From positions 3,844,001 through 3,908,000 of the forward strand of contig JANUWF010001491.1 in NCBI GenBank assembly GCA_026120185.1: DNA of 64,000 nt, written 5' to 3'. Positions within the stretch are counted from its first letter, which is position 1, and each line of letters starts with the position of its first letter. Source of the stretch: Voacanga thouarsii. Taxonomy: Eukaryota > Streptophyta > Magnoliopsida > Gentianales > Apocynaceae. A program made the translations under genes and the position numbers. The notes under the pieces were generated by a model. The model was not told the DNA's origin, made no database searches, and worked only from the letters and a program-made list of their open reading frames with translations. Below are positions 26,074-38,442 of the stretch, piece by piece.

Positions 26074-26357
26074 AAAAATTAATCGATTCAATCTCTTAAC
26101 TTTTATATTTTAGAGGTTTAGGTCCCTTTCTTTTTTTCAACATTTTAGATCCCCTAACTATAATTTTTGTACAGTTTTGGTCATTTTTTTAGGATTCTAT
26201 TAGTCAAACTATCATCTGACTAACAAAACCTTAATAAAAGGACCAAAACGGTATAAAAATATTAGTTAAGGGACATAACAATTTGAAAAAAACAGGGGGG
26301 CGGGGGGACCAAAACATCCAAAACAGAAAAGTTGAGAGATTGAATCAGCTAATTTTT
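26074..26357. mobile_element. Foldback MITE-like element, about 284 bp
   Basis: The two halves are reverse complements along nearly their whole length. The left arm begins AATTAATCGATTCAATCTCT and the reverse complement of the right end begins AATTAGCTGATTCAATCTCT. Later paired blocks include the TTTTGGTC segments, and the arms meet at TTAGTCA / TGACTAA around 26211. No coding capacity. A-rich flanks prevent a firm target duplication, so the superfamily is undetermined. The C-run GGGGGGCGGGGGG in the right arm is an asymmetric expansion. Confidence 0.75.
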
Positions 26358-26380
26358 CTTTAAATAATAAGGCAATTAAA

Positions 26381-26603
26381 AAAATCTGCCTCCAAATTTG
26401 GAAGGATTTCGGATGGATTTAAGATGAATTCTTGAAATTTTATTTTTAAAAATAATAAAGTAATAAAAGTATTTGTTGCAAATCTATCCCAAATTTAATT
26501 AAAATTTAGAACAAATTCGGAATAAATTCTTAAAACTATTATTTAATATAAATTAATAAAAAATCCGTTCCAACTCCATCCCAAATTTGGGATGGATTTA
26601 GCA
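26381..26603. repeat. Second imperfect foldback repeat beside the Copia LTR
   Basis: The left end (AAATCTGCCTCCAAATTTGG onward) pairs imperfectly with the reverse complement of the right end (AAATCCATCCCAAATTTGGG onward) over about 40 bp. The arms enclose AT-rich DNA with further CCCAAATTT-like blocks. Probably a small nonautonomous element; superfamily unknown. Confidence 0.45.
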
Positions 26604-26627
26604 AGAAAATTTTTTTATAGAGGAATC

Positions 26628-28557
26628 TGAAGACAATGAAAATAGAGGAAGCCATGTATGCAGTGAAAATAAAACCCAAAAAAACAAAGATACAACGCAG
26701 TTGAAGGTAAAAAACAATACATTTGCATGTCCTTGGTCTGCTTGGCTGAGAAGACGAGGCCCTAATCATTGGAATGTCTACTTGTCTTGACGATGATTCT
26801 AGTGAAAAACCAGTGATCCTTCAGCTTATCCTTGGCATGAACCCGAAGCTTTTTGCTTCTTAGAATATTCCTTCGCCCAATTTGTATTGGTGAAACAACC
26901 TAAGTGAGGAATGATCCTTCTTGATCCTTTGCTATTAGTTAGCAAAGACAAGAAGATGAAAGAGGAAGAAGAGAAAACAAGAGAGAAAGAGAGCAGAGAA
27001 AAAAAACTCTGGTTTTTTTTCCCTTGTTGTGCGTCTGCTGTGAAAGAGAAGAACACACGACTCCTCACAATCCACAACCCTTCACTTTTTTTTAGATAAC
27101 CAAAATACCGGCGTTTAATATTTCAAAATATTCAGAAGTTATCAACAGAAGAGGTTTGGGTAATCCTTAACTCTTCTGTTCCGTGAATAAAAAAAATAAC
27201 CCTTTAGTCCAGGCTATTAGGCCAAAAAAATTTATCATTTTTCTTGGACCTAATGAGCCCAAAAATAATAACTATTAATTATTTATTTTTTGAACCTATT
27301 AAAATAACCTAATAAATAATTAACGATCCCAAATGAAATAAAATAATTATTAAGCATTTTATTAAACTAGTTTAAGCATAGGATAATTTTTCTAATTATT
27401 CAATATGGGCTTAGGCCCTGAATAATTAATTAACCAATTAAACTAGATAATAAAATTAGTTTCTCTCATTCTTTTATTTTATTCTAGTCTAAAAAATAAA
27501 TTAGACTTCCTGAATAAAATAAAATCCTTTTTATTGTGACCATTTCCTCAACCAAAAATAATTAGGACTTACGGGCTATTTCAAGGATCAAAAAGACATA
27601 TCGCCTTGGCTACTAAAATGATAAAAAATACCCTTACTATATAAATAATTGTATTTTATATTTTAAATATTTCCTAATATTACCATAAGAAAATATTGAT
27701 CCCAAGGACAATATTGTGTTAGCTATATTTTCAACCCACAGGTGAAATGACTAAAATACTTCCTTACACATCACCGTGTATTTAGAGAGGAAAGAGTGTA
27801 TTAATACCTCCCTAAAAGACATCTACCATCCTTAGGTTTCTAGTCCAATGATCTACGACTTCTTGGAATATTTTCTCTTTCCAAGAGAGCTATCCTAAAG
27901 TCAATATCCAAGTCATGTTCCCCAGGGCTGTAGATAATTAGATCATTTGGACAACTATAAGGGGTGATATAGTGTAGACACTATCTTGTACAAGCCTGTC
28001 TTGACTAACTAGTTACATGTACCCAACATACAAGTATATTGGTCATTCTCAAGAACCTCAACTATAGTATATTAAAGCATACGCTTCCATCTTCATCAGA
28101 CCACCAACTTATACTCAAGTTGTAGAGTACAAATCCACGCTGTAGTAATAGTAGTAGTCTGGGTATCACATAGTACTTTTAGAAACCACTACTATAGGTC
28201 ATGTTTTACGTATTCAAAATATACTTGTGTTATGAAATAAGAAGACTACTCATTAGCTAAAAACAAGCCATTCCCTATTTAGAATTCATAATATAATAAC
28301 CTTACCATGATAAGATTCTCATTCTCATCATCTGATTAAGAACAACAGTTTATGTATTAAATATTCCATAGTTCATACCTTATTGTGAAAGACCTCCATT
28401 CACATGAACCATTTACTTAAACACCATGGGTCTTTTCCACTAAAATTGTGTACAAATATAAAGAAGATTTCATAAACAAATTCTGAGAAAAATACTTTTA
28501 TTAGTACAATTCAAAATTATATCAGAAATCTAGTCTAATATGGCATAAATCCCAACA
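26628..28557 (-). repeat. 3' LTR of Copia element C
   Basis: The right boundary, at the ...CCCAACA end (28557), abuts the reverse complement of the polypurine tract (ATCTCCCACTTGC). The left boundary at 26628 was chosen because TGAAGACAATGAAAATAGAG there resembles the LTR end of element E (TGAAGGTGATGACATTACAG). Its U3-side 1.4 kb is clearly homologous to the LTRs of D, E and AB; the 500 bp at the other end is largely different. Confidence 0.7.
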
Positions 28558-28579
28558 ATCTCCCACTTGCACTCTAAGA

Positions 28580-30567
28580 CTAAGTAAGTCCATAGGTGCC
28601 CACCCCTATGGTGTCTAAGTATCTTTTAAAGACTCTCTCTGCCAAAGGCTTAGTGAAAGGATCTGCTAGATTGTTCTTCGAGGCAATCTGTTCCACCATG
28701 ATTTCTCGTCTCTGGATAAAATTCCGGATTAGATGGTACTTCCTCTCTATGTACTTCCCCTTTTTTTGGTTCTTAGGTTTTTTGAATTGTGAGACTGCAC
28801 TAATATTGTCACAATACATCACAATTGGTTTGTCTATTTGTGGCACGACTTCAAATTCCAAAAAAAAAAAAAAAGTTTCAGAGCCAAACTGCTTCCTTGG
28901 ATGCCTCTGAAGCTGCCACATACTCAGCTTCCATGGTTGAGTAGTAATGCAAGATTACTTGATACTCTTCCATGAAATGGCTCCTCCAGACAAAGTGAAG
29001 ACATATCTACTAGTGGATTTTCTCTCATCCTTATCTGCTTGGAAGCTTGAGTCTGTGTATCTTGTAGGAACCAAGTTATCAGCCCTATAAAATAACATAT
29101 AATCTCTTGTACCTTTAAGATACTTGAGAATATGCTTTACAGTCTGCCAATGAACCTCCCCGGGGATTGACTGATATCTGCTAACTAAGCCTACGATAAA
29201 GTAGATATCTGGCCTAATACACAGCATGGCATACATGAGACTTCTCATAGCTGCAACATAAGGAATCTTACTCGTTCTATCTTTTTCTTATTGCGATTTT
29301 GGACAGTCCTTTGAAAAAAAGACAACCTATGTCCGCAAGGGATCAACGCCCCCTTACATAAGTCCATGCTGAACTTGGCCAACATCTTGTCAATATATGT
29401 AGTTTGAGATAAACCTAACATTCTCTACTTCTTATTTCTAAGAAGCTTTATTCCAAGAGTGTAACTAGTCACCCAAGTCCTTCATACTGAATTGACTAGA
29501 TAGCCAAACCATAGTAGATGATAGTATCTCTACATCTTTTCCAATGAGTGGAATGTCATCCACATACAGGACAAGAAAAATCAAATTTATGCCTTCCAGT
29601 TTTTTATACACACATGGTTCATCCTCATTTTGAATAAAACCCTAAGATTTTACAATCTCATTGAAATGAATTTTCTTACTCTAGATGCCTGCTAAGTCTA
29701 TAAATGGATTTATTAAACCCGCAAACCATATGTTTTTGGCCTTTACCAATAAAGCCTTCTGGTTGGGACATATAGATGTCTTTACTAAGATGGCTATGTA
29801 AAAATGTCGTCTTAACATCCATTTGTCATATCTCATAGTTAGAATGACATGTGATGGTAAGGAGGATACAGATGGACTTAAGTATGGCTACTGGGGAAAA
29901 GGTTTCCTCATAATCGATCCATTCTTTTTTAGTATACCTTTTTGCCACAAGTCTAGCTTTGAAGGTTTCCACCTTTCCATTTGCTCCCCTCTTCCTCTTG
30001 TACACCCATTTACATCTAATGGATTCTATCCCTTCAAGTGAAGCTACAAGATCCCAAACCTGATTGAAGTACATAGACTTAATCTCGGCTTTTATTGCTT
30101 CATACCATAGGTCTGTATCGGCATCAGTAATAGCCTCCTCGTATCTAGTGGAATCTTGTTCCTGATGGTTGGAGAATACGTCAAAAGCCTTTCCAATCCA
30201 TCTTTCTAGAACTCTAGATATTTCCCCACTATGACGAGACTCCATTTGTATAGGTTCCTGAGGCTATGTCTCTTCTTGTTCTATAATCGAGTTAGTAGAA
30301 GTTGATTCAGAAGATAACTTCTCTTCAAGTTCCAACCTTGTCGAACCTTTAGTGGATGTACTTTATTCATTCTCCAAGTATTTAGCATTAGTACTCACAA
30401 GTACCTTTTACTTCTTGAGATGATAAAAGTAACCACCCTTTATACCTTTTGGATATCCAACAAAATAACATAATTCTGATATTGGTTTTAACTTGTCTCC
30501 TTTGATCAGTACGTAAGCTGGACAACCCCATATTTTGAGATGATTTAGACTTGGCTTATGCCTAGTC
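28580..30567 (-). pseudogene. Copia pol fragment C (integrase C-end, reverse transcriptase, RNase H)
   Basis: Reading leftward from 30567: integrase tail (HKPSLNHLKIWGCPAYVL, then ELCYFVGYPKG), a linker, RT N-terminus at 30245-29826 (DLVASLEGIESIRCKWVYK, KARLVAKRYTKKEWIDYEET), decayed RT, then RNase H at 29248-28955 (MRSLMYAMLCIRPDIYF) and 28921-28580 (IVMYCDNISAVSQ, ENNLADPFTKPLAER). Many frameshifts and stops make this the most decayed pol of the nest, as expected for the outermost layer. Confidence 0.85.
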
Positions 30568-32372
30568 TGAAGGTTTAAAGGAGGAAGCAAAGCACGCAGC
30601 GGAAGAAAAAATTTGAAAGAATTGAAGAACAGGAAACACACAGGCCGGAGCTAGCGCCGGTCACGGCTTGGCGGGACTCCAAGGGGATTTTTTTTTTTAT
30701 CTCTTTTCCTCGTTCTCAGAATTGGCTGGACCGGAATGTGTGGGACTGGGATAGGTGCGCTGGTGGAAACCTCTGGTGCAATTTCTGCAAGCCTCCACTC
30801 CGTCTGTGCATGTATATGAACGCTAACCTCTCGATCTTCCAGTATATGGTTTGCCTAATCCACGTTTGGTGAACAACTCATAGGGCTAAGAATTTTTTCT
30901 TGGAGAGAGAAAGGAGGCGTTTGTTTTTTTTTTCCTCACGCTAGAAGAAGAAGAAAAACAACGTTGTTTTCTTAACCCTTAGAAGAGTAAAAACCACGTC
31001 CTCCTTTATCCTCCTATTTAACCTAAATAAAACCCTAAATTAAACTGGATTGACCCATTGGATGTTTAGTTTAACCTTTTGGACTAAATTAATTATTCTA
31101 ATTAGGACTAAATAAATGGCCTAATTAATAATTAAATTTTCAGTCCAAATAAACTAGTCCAATTAACAAGCCCATATTAGTTTAGTCTCAAGTCAATCTT
31201 TAATTATTCAAATTGGGCCAAAGCCCTGAACAATTAATTAACCCACCAAACTAATTTAATTAATTTTCTTTCTCCATGAACCTTTATTTTATTCTAGCCC
31301 AATAATTAAATTAGACTACTTAAATAAAATAAGTTTCATTTAATTTAATTTAAGACCAATTTCTTAGCCTGTATATAATTAGGACTCACGGTCTATACTG
31401 GAGACCAAAAGACACATTACCTTGCTACTAAAATGACTAAAATACCCTTGCCATATAAATAGTTGTATTTTACATTTTAAGTATTTTCTAATATTACCAT
31501 AAGAAAATATTGACCCTAAGGACAATACTGCGTTAGCAAAGTCTCTGACCTACAGGTGAAATGACTAAAATACCCCTTTATACATCGCTGTACATTAGAG
31601 AGGAACAAATGTACTAACACCTCTCCAAATGACATCTACCATCCTTAGGCTTCTAGTCCAATGATCCATGACTTCCTAGATTGTTTCTGCTTTCCAAGGG
31701 AGTTACCCTAAAACAAACATCTAAGTCACGTTTCCTAGGGCTCTGGATATTTAGATCATTCAAACAACCACAATGGGCGATATCGTATAGAAACTATTTT
31801 GTACAAGTCTGTCTTAACTAACTAGTCAAACATACCCAACATGTAAGTATGTTGGTCCTATGATAGAACCTCAACTATAGCATATCACATTATATGCCTC
31901 TAGCTTCGTCAGACCACCAACTCATACTCAAGTCGTAGAGTACTAGTCCACCATGTAGCAGTAGTAGTCTAGGTTTCTACCATATAATACTTTTAGAAAC
32001 CATTACTACATGTCATGTTCTACGTATTCAAAATATGCTTATGTCATAAAGTGAGTGGACTACTCACTGGCTGAAGGTAAGCCATTCCCCATTTGAAATT
32101 CATAACATAATAACCTAGACATGATGAGATTCTTATTCTCATCAATCGGTTAAGAACGAACGTTTATGTATTAAGTAACCCGTGATCCATACCTTACTGT
32201 AAAAGACCACCATTCACATAGACCACTTACTTAAACACAATGGGTCTTTTTCAAATGTAATTGTGCACAAATAAAATGTAAATTCATAAATAATTTCTGA
32301 AAATAAATTCTTTTATTAAAACATTCGCTATTGGCATCAGAAACATAGTGTAAGAGGGCATATTTTCCAACA
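30568..32372 (-). repeat. 3' LTR of Copia element D
   Basis: TG..CA ended (TGAAGGTTTAAAGG ... TTTTCCAACA on the + strand), about 1.8 kb, ending against the polypurine tract at 32373. Most of it parallels the other LTRs of the family, but the first roughly 450 bp at the low-coordinate end (minus-strand 3' end of the LTR) is private to this element. Confidence 0.85.
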
Positions 32373-32394
32373 ATCTCCCACTTGCACTCTAAGA

Positions 32395-34611
32395 CTAAGT
32401 AAGTCCATAGGTGCCCACCCTTATAACATCTAAGTGTCTGTTGAAGACTCTCTTAGCTAAAGGTTTGGTGAATGGATCTGCTAGATTGTTTTCTGAGATA
32501 ATCTGTTCCACCACGACTTCCTGTCTCTGGATGAAATCCTGGATCAGGTGGTACTTCCTCTCGATATGCTTCCCCTTTTTGTGGTTCCTAGATTCTTTGG
32601 ATTGTAATACTACTCCAGTGTTGTCGCAATACATCACAATCGACCTGTCTATGTGTGGCACGACTCCAAGTTCTGAAAGGAACTTCCGGAGCCAAACTGC
32701 TTCCTTGGATGCTTCCGAAACTGCCACATACACAGCTTCTATGGTTGAGTCAGCAATGCAAGATTGCTTGATACTCCTCCATGAAATAGCTCCTCCAGAC
32801 AAGGTGAAGACATATCCACTAGTGGATTTTCTTTTATCCTTATCTGCCTGGAAGTCTGAGTCTGTGTATTCTGTAGGAACTAAGTCATCAACCCTGTAAA
32901 CCAGCATATAATCTCTTGTTCCCTTGAGGCACTTGAGAATATGCTTTATAGCTTGCCAATGAACCTCCCTAGGATTTGACTGATATCTGCTAACCAAGCC
33001 TACGACAAAGCAGATATCTGGCCTGGTACATAGCATGGCGTACATGAGACTTCTCATAGCCGAAGCGTAAGGAATCCTACTTATTCTATCTTTTTCTTCT
33101 TGAGACTTAGGACAGTCCCTTGAAGAAAATGACAACCCATATCTGTAAGGAATTAGAGCTCCCTTACATGAGTCCATGCTGTACTTGGCCGATATCTTGT
33201 CAATGTATGCTGCTTGGGATAATCTTAACATTCTCTACTTCCTATTTCTAAGAAGTCTAATCCCAAGAATGTAGCTGGCTTCTCCGAAGTCCTTTATACT
33301 AAATTGACTAGACAACCAAACCTTTGTAGATGACAATGACCCTGCATCATTTCCAATGAGTAGAATGTCATCCACATACAAGATAAGAAAAATCACATTA
33401 ATGCCTTCAAGTTTCCTGTACACGGATGGTTCATCCTCATTTTGAGTGAAACTGTAAGATTGTACAGTCTTATCAAAATGAATGTTTCATACCCTCGATG
33501 CTTGCTTAAGTCTATAAATGGACTTCTTAAGCTTGCAAACTATATGTTCTTGGCCTTTAGCAATAAAGTCTTCCGGTTGGGACATATAGATGTCTTCACT
33601 AAGATGACTATTTAAAAATGCCGTCTTGATATCCATTTGCTATATCTCATAGTCATAATGACATGCGATGGCAAGAAGGATATGGATGGACTTAAGCATG
33701 GCCATTGGGGAAAAGGTTTCCTCATAAACAATTTTCTCTTTCTGAGTATACCCTTTCACCACAAGACTAGCTTTGAAGGTTTCCACCTTCCCATCCATTC
33801 CCCTCTTTCTTTTGTATACCCACTTACATCCAATGAGTTTTATCCCTTCAAGTGAAGCTACAAGATCCCAAACCTGATTGAAGTACATAGACTCAATCTC
33901 GACTTTCATTGCTTCATGCCAAAGATTTGCATCGGCATTAGCAATAGCCTCCTCGTATTTAGTGGGGTATTGTTCCTGATGATTGGAGACTAGCTCGAAA
34001 GCTTCTCCAGTCCATCTCTCCGGAACCCTAGACACTCTCCCACTATGACGAAGCTCCAATTGTATAGGCTCTTGAGGCTGTGCCTCTTCTTGTTCCACAA
34101 TCGGGTCAGAAGAAGTTGATTTCAAAAGATAACTTCTCCTCAAGTTCTAAACTAGTTGAATCTTTCGTGGAAGTACTCTGATCATCTTCTAAATATCTAA
34201 TATTAGTACTTACCAGTACTTTCTGCTCTTTAGGATAATAAAAGTAACCACCCTTTATCCCTTTTGGATACCTAACAAAATAGTATAATTATGATCTTGG
34301 TTTTAACTTGTCTCCCATGACTAGTACATAAGCTGGATAACCCCATATCTTGAGATGATTCAGACTTGGCTTACGCCCAGTCCACATTTCATAGGGAGTC
34401 ATAGGTACTGACTTGGAAGGCACCAAGTTCAGAATGTATGCCGCTGTTTCCAAGGCATATCCCTAATAAGATACTGGAAGAGTAGCATGAGACATTATGC
34501 TTCAGACCATTTCCATCAACGTCCTGTTCCTTCTCCCAGCTACTCCATTCTACTGGGGTGACCCCGGCGCAGAGAGCTGGAATATTATCCCATGATGTAC
34601 CATGTAGTCCT
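32395..34611 (-). pseudogene. Copia pol fragment D (integrase end, RT, RNase H), 3' piece
   Basis: From 34611 leftward: integrase C-terminal sequence, linker, RT N-terminus (34143-33640, GCKWVYKRKRGMDGKVETFKA), catalytic RT box YVDDILLIGND (33423-33235), then a long intact RNase H frame (33231-32395) with MRSLMYAMLCTRPDICF, YTDSDFQADKDKRKSTSGYV, CDNTGVV and NNLADPFTKPLA, ending GTYGLT-stop. Frameshifts separate the frames, and IN is interrupted by AB at 34612. RNase H here is the best preserved of the minus-strand copies. Confidence 0.88.
34607..34611. repeat. Target duplication of composite AB, left copy
   Basis: GTCCT, repeated at 49651-49655. Joining the flanks regenerates uninterrupted integrase sequence of element D, confirming the insertion site. 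Confidence 0.9.
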
Positions 34612-36673
34612 TGTTGGATTGTTTGCCCTCTTAGACTAGGTTTCTGATATAAAATCAAATATTTTAAAGAAAGAATTTATTTTCAGAAATTGTTTGTGAA
34701 TTTATTTTTTGTTTGTGCACAATTTTGTTTGGAATAGACCCATTGTGTTTAAATAAGTGATCCATGTGAATGGTGTTATTTCACAGTGAGGTATGGATCA
34801 CGGGTTATTTAACACATAAACCTTTTTTCGTAACCTATTGATGAGAATGAGAATCTCATCATGTTTAGGTTATTATGTTATGAATTCCAAATGGGGAATG
34901 GCTTACCTTTGGCCAGTGAGCAGTCCACTCACTTCATGACATAAGCGTATTTCGAATACGTAGGATAGGACCTGTAGTAGTGGTTTTTAAAAGTACTATA
35001 TGATAGAAACCTAGACTGCTACCGCTACAGCGTGGACTAATGCTCTACGACTTGAGTATGAGTTGGTGGTCTGACGAAGCTGGAAGCATAAGCTTTGATA
35101 TGCTATAGTTGAGGTTCTATAATAGAACAAATATACTTGTGTATTGGGTATATGTAACTAGTTAGTTAAGACAGACTTGTACAAGATAGTTTCTACACTA
35201 TATCGCCCCTTGTGGTTATCCGAATGATCTAAAATGTCCAGGGCCTGGGAAACATGACTCGGATGTTTGCTTTAGGGTAGCTCCATTGGAAAGCGGAAAC
35301 ACTCCAGGAAGTCGTGGATCATTGGACTAGAAGCCTAAGGATGGTAGATGTCATTTAGAGGGGTGTTAGTACACTTCTTCCTCTCTAAATGTACGACGAT
35401 GTGTAGAGGGGTATTTTAGTCATTTCACCTATAGGTCGGAGACTTTGCTAATGCAGCATTGTCCTTGGGGTCAATATTTCCTTATGGTGATATTAAGAAA
35501 TATTTAAAATGCAAAATACAACTATTTATATAGCAGGGATATTTTGGTCATTTTAGCAACCAAGGCGATGTGTCTTTTTGGTCCTCGGAATAGCCCGTAA
35601 GTCCTAATTAATTTTGGGTTGAGGAATTGGTCTCAGTTCAAGAGGATTTTATTTTATTTTATTTTATTCAGGATGTCTAATTTATTATTAGATTGGAATA
35701 AAATAAATAAATAAATAAATAAAATAAAATGGGAGTTGAGAGAAATTAATTATCTGGTTTAATTAGTTAATTAATTATTCAGGGCCTAGGTCCAGTATAA
35801 ATAATTAGAAAATTAACCTGGGCTTAAATTAAGGGGAAATAATTAATGCTTAATTATTTATTGGGCTATTTATATAAGCCCAACAAATAAATAATTAAAG
35901 ATTAATTATTTTGGTTCATTTGGGTTCATTAATTATTTATTGGGTTATTTATATAAGCCTAGGAAATAAATAATTAATGTTTATTATTTTGGGCCTTTTA
36001 GGTCTAAGAAAAATAATAAATATTATTTCGGCCCAATAGCTTGGACCGTAAGGTTTCTTCCAAATATGATTCAGATGAGTTTAGGGTTAATCCAAACTTA
36101 TTCTCAGGATAACATCCGAATGCTTGAAATATGATATCCCGGGGATATGTGTATCAGATGTTGGAGACCTAGTTTTGGCTAACAATAAACAAGACTTTTG
36201 GATATAGAAAACCCTAATTTTTCCCTAGCTTTTCTCTCTTCCTCACGTAAGCACTCCCTTACGCCTTTCTTCTCATGCAGCTCTCTCTCTCTCGTGAGGT
36301 TTTCTTCATCCTCTTGTTCTTGGTTCTTTGCTTACCAATAGCAAGAGAACCAAGGAGATTAGAGACCACACTTCTTTACTATTGTGTTTACCAACAAGAA
36401 GTTGGGCAGTGGCATATTCTGAGAGTTAAAGAGCTTGGCATTCATGCAAACTAGGCGAAGAAGGAGGTTAGCGGGATTTCAACCGGAAGCTTCTTCAAGT
36501 GGGCAAGGCGAAGCTATTCCTATCATTCAATCCACTCCTATTCAACCTAGTTGGTTTAAAGCACGCAAAGGTATGATCTTAACGCTTCCGTGCTGCCATT
36601 AAGGCTTGGTTTGTTTTTTTTTTCTCTCAGTTTTTTTCCCCGTGAGCATGCTCCCTTGTTTTTCTTCCCTTCA
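34612..36673 (+). repeat. 5' LTR of composite AB
   Basis: 2062 bp, starting TGTTGGATTGTTTGCC and ending CTTCCCTTCA three bases before the primer-binding site. It corresponds along its whole length to 47610-49650. The first 200 bp differ noticeably between the two, while long later runs are the same. Confidence 0.92.
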
Positions 36674-36676
36674 AAG

Positions 36677-36689
36677 TGGTATCAGAGCC
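36677..36689 (+). promoter_or_regulatory. Primer-binding site of internal region A
   Basis: TGGTATCAGAGCC, complementary to the 3' end of plant initiator methionine tRNA, the usual primer of Ty1/Copia elements; it lies just after the 5' LTR. Confidence 0.9.
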
Positions 36690-38442
36690 ACAAGTTCCTT
36701 GATCAACTTAGGGAGTATGGTAGTTAATAAAAATGGAGAAAATGATAGTTTGGTGCTTAAACTTGTAATCATTCGCTATTTTGGTATGGGATAGCATGAT
36801 TGTACGCTTTACAGTGAAGCATAGGACTCACTGTAAAAAAAATTTTGGTTTTGATGTTTTGATCGTGTAAACCCAATTTAAATGGGTATAGGTGGTTGTG
36901 GTTTTGTTTTGGATGAGTTTTTGTAAGTAAAAATGTTCAAAGAAGCCAAAGAAAGAAAAAGCAGAAGCTTTGCAATTTTCGCGCAGTAGAAGAAAAAAAA
37001 ACGAAGAAGAAGCATTGTTCATAAGGCATCGAGCCACAGCCGAGCTAATGCTGTTGATGGGTCTGGAGCTGTGTCGCTGAATCGGCTTGATGGAGCCAGC
37101 GCACGAGCCAATTGCTTGCAAAATTGCAATTGGCGCACGGGTCGTCAGCAGGTATTTGGGTTGACACGCGGGTCAACAGCTCAGAGCAGATGGAGCAGGT
37201 CGCGGGCGGGCGCTGCGCTCCACGTGTTGTTGTTGCGTCTGATTTGGTGCGGCTGGTGCACCGGGGGCGCAGTGGACCGAAGAATAAAAGGCACTGATCT
37301 GGTGCGGCGAGTGCACATGGACCGCAGTGTTTTTTTGTAATTTTTTTTCTTTTTCGTTTTGGGTCCCATACTAGGCGAAGTTAAGATTTTTGCAATAATT
37401 TATATTCTTGGAATATATTTGCATGAAAAATATTAGTAAATGATTTTAGGATTAAACAAGATAATTAATTAATTAATTAATTAATGTGTTTAATTCTATT
37501 ATTTGGGCACTTAAGTTTAAAAATAGAAGAGCATGAAAACGTTTACTGTTTTCTAGCATGCTATTTTTTTTTGCGTACCTATGTGCGCCTTTTCTCAAAG
37601 ACCAAAGTCTTTGGGAACATTTTTCTTCAAAAAAAAAAATTAAATGGTTATTTTAATTTGTACAAAAATTAATCCTTGGATATTTTCTCAAAGGATTTAA
37701 TCCTTGACATAGAGAATATATCGGATTTAGATATTTTTGTAAATTAAAATGGAGAGCCATTTTGTTTTATTTTGCACCAGAAAAATTATTTTGTGAAATA
37801 AACTTGAGACCAAAGTATCTAGAAAGTTTTAATTGGAAAATTTTTGAAATCATTAAGTTTTAACTTAAATAAAATTAGTCCATGGAAAAATCTCTCAAAT
37901 GATATAAACCTTGACGTAGAAATTTTAGTGGATTTAGATATTTAAGTTAAGGAAAAACTTAATGGAAATTTCAAAAGGATATTTTTCAAAAAACTTTTAT
38001 TTTAAAAGACTAAGTAGGAGAGGGGTTCCAACGGTCCCACGACTTTCATCACGATCCTCATTAGAGATCGTGGGTCCCCTAACGTCACCCTGGGAGTGAA
38101 CCCGTATAGGATGGGGATACCCTAAGGATCTAGATCTAATGGAGGGATATAATTAATCACCCGGGGCACGTACTATGATCGGCTAGCCCACGTTGGAGGT
38201 TATAGTGCGAGGTATGTCCATAGGAAATGAGAGGAAACGGCCATCCCCTCGATGGAGTTATCCTCTAGACCATTACCTAGAAAGGAAATTAATTTGTGGT
38301 GGTTAATACACTTAGCTTAGGGAACTGTTAATCATCCTAAGAAGCTATGTCAGTTTTCCTGAGAGCCAAATTATTTTTAGTGCACAAATTTTATTTTGTT
38401 TTCACAAACTAAATTTTTTCTTTTATTTTTCGATTTTCAGAA
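36690..38442 (+). other. Long 5' leader of region A (with GC-rich block and possible intron)
   Basis: About 1.75 kb separates the primer-binding site from gag. It holds GTAAGT at 36923-36928, a GC-rich block (about 37020-37330) with recurring GCGGGTCAACAG-type words, an AATT tetranucleotide run (about 37461-37485, 5 units), a hairpin-prone ACGATCCTCATTAGAGATCGT stretch near 38052, and a polypyrimidine tract ending TTTTCAG at 38440, two bases before the gag ATG. The ORFs inside are not conserved as proteins. Confidence 0.7.

Larger units (their letters stand above)
26628..30567 (-). mobile_element. Copia element C: 3' LTR and 3' half of pol (outermost layer of the nest)
   Basis: A minus-strand Ty1/Copia element of the same family as D, E and AB. 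Visible here are its 3' LTR and pol from the end of RNase H back to integrase. At 30567/30568 pol stops abruptly after a conserved GCTTATGCCTAGTC segment and element D begins with a TGAAGG LTR end, so D is inserted into C. The 5' part of C is expected beyond the right edge, after D. GAATC (26623-26627) would be its left target duplication. Confidence 0.8.

Noticed and set aside
32411..32899. 162-aa + strand ORF (and its counterparts at 41884-42222 and 47083-47571)
   Set aside because: Antisense shadow of the RNase H domain; it recurs in each copy only because RNase H is conserved on the other strand.
36828..37369. Overlapping ORFs in the Copia leader on both strands
   Set aside because: The GC-rich block lacks stops by composition. 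The A, B and E copies differ by frameshifts here, so no protein is conserved.
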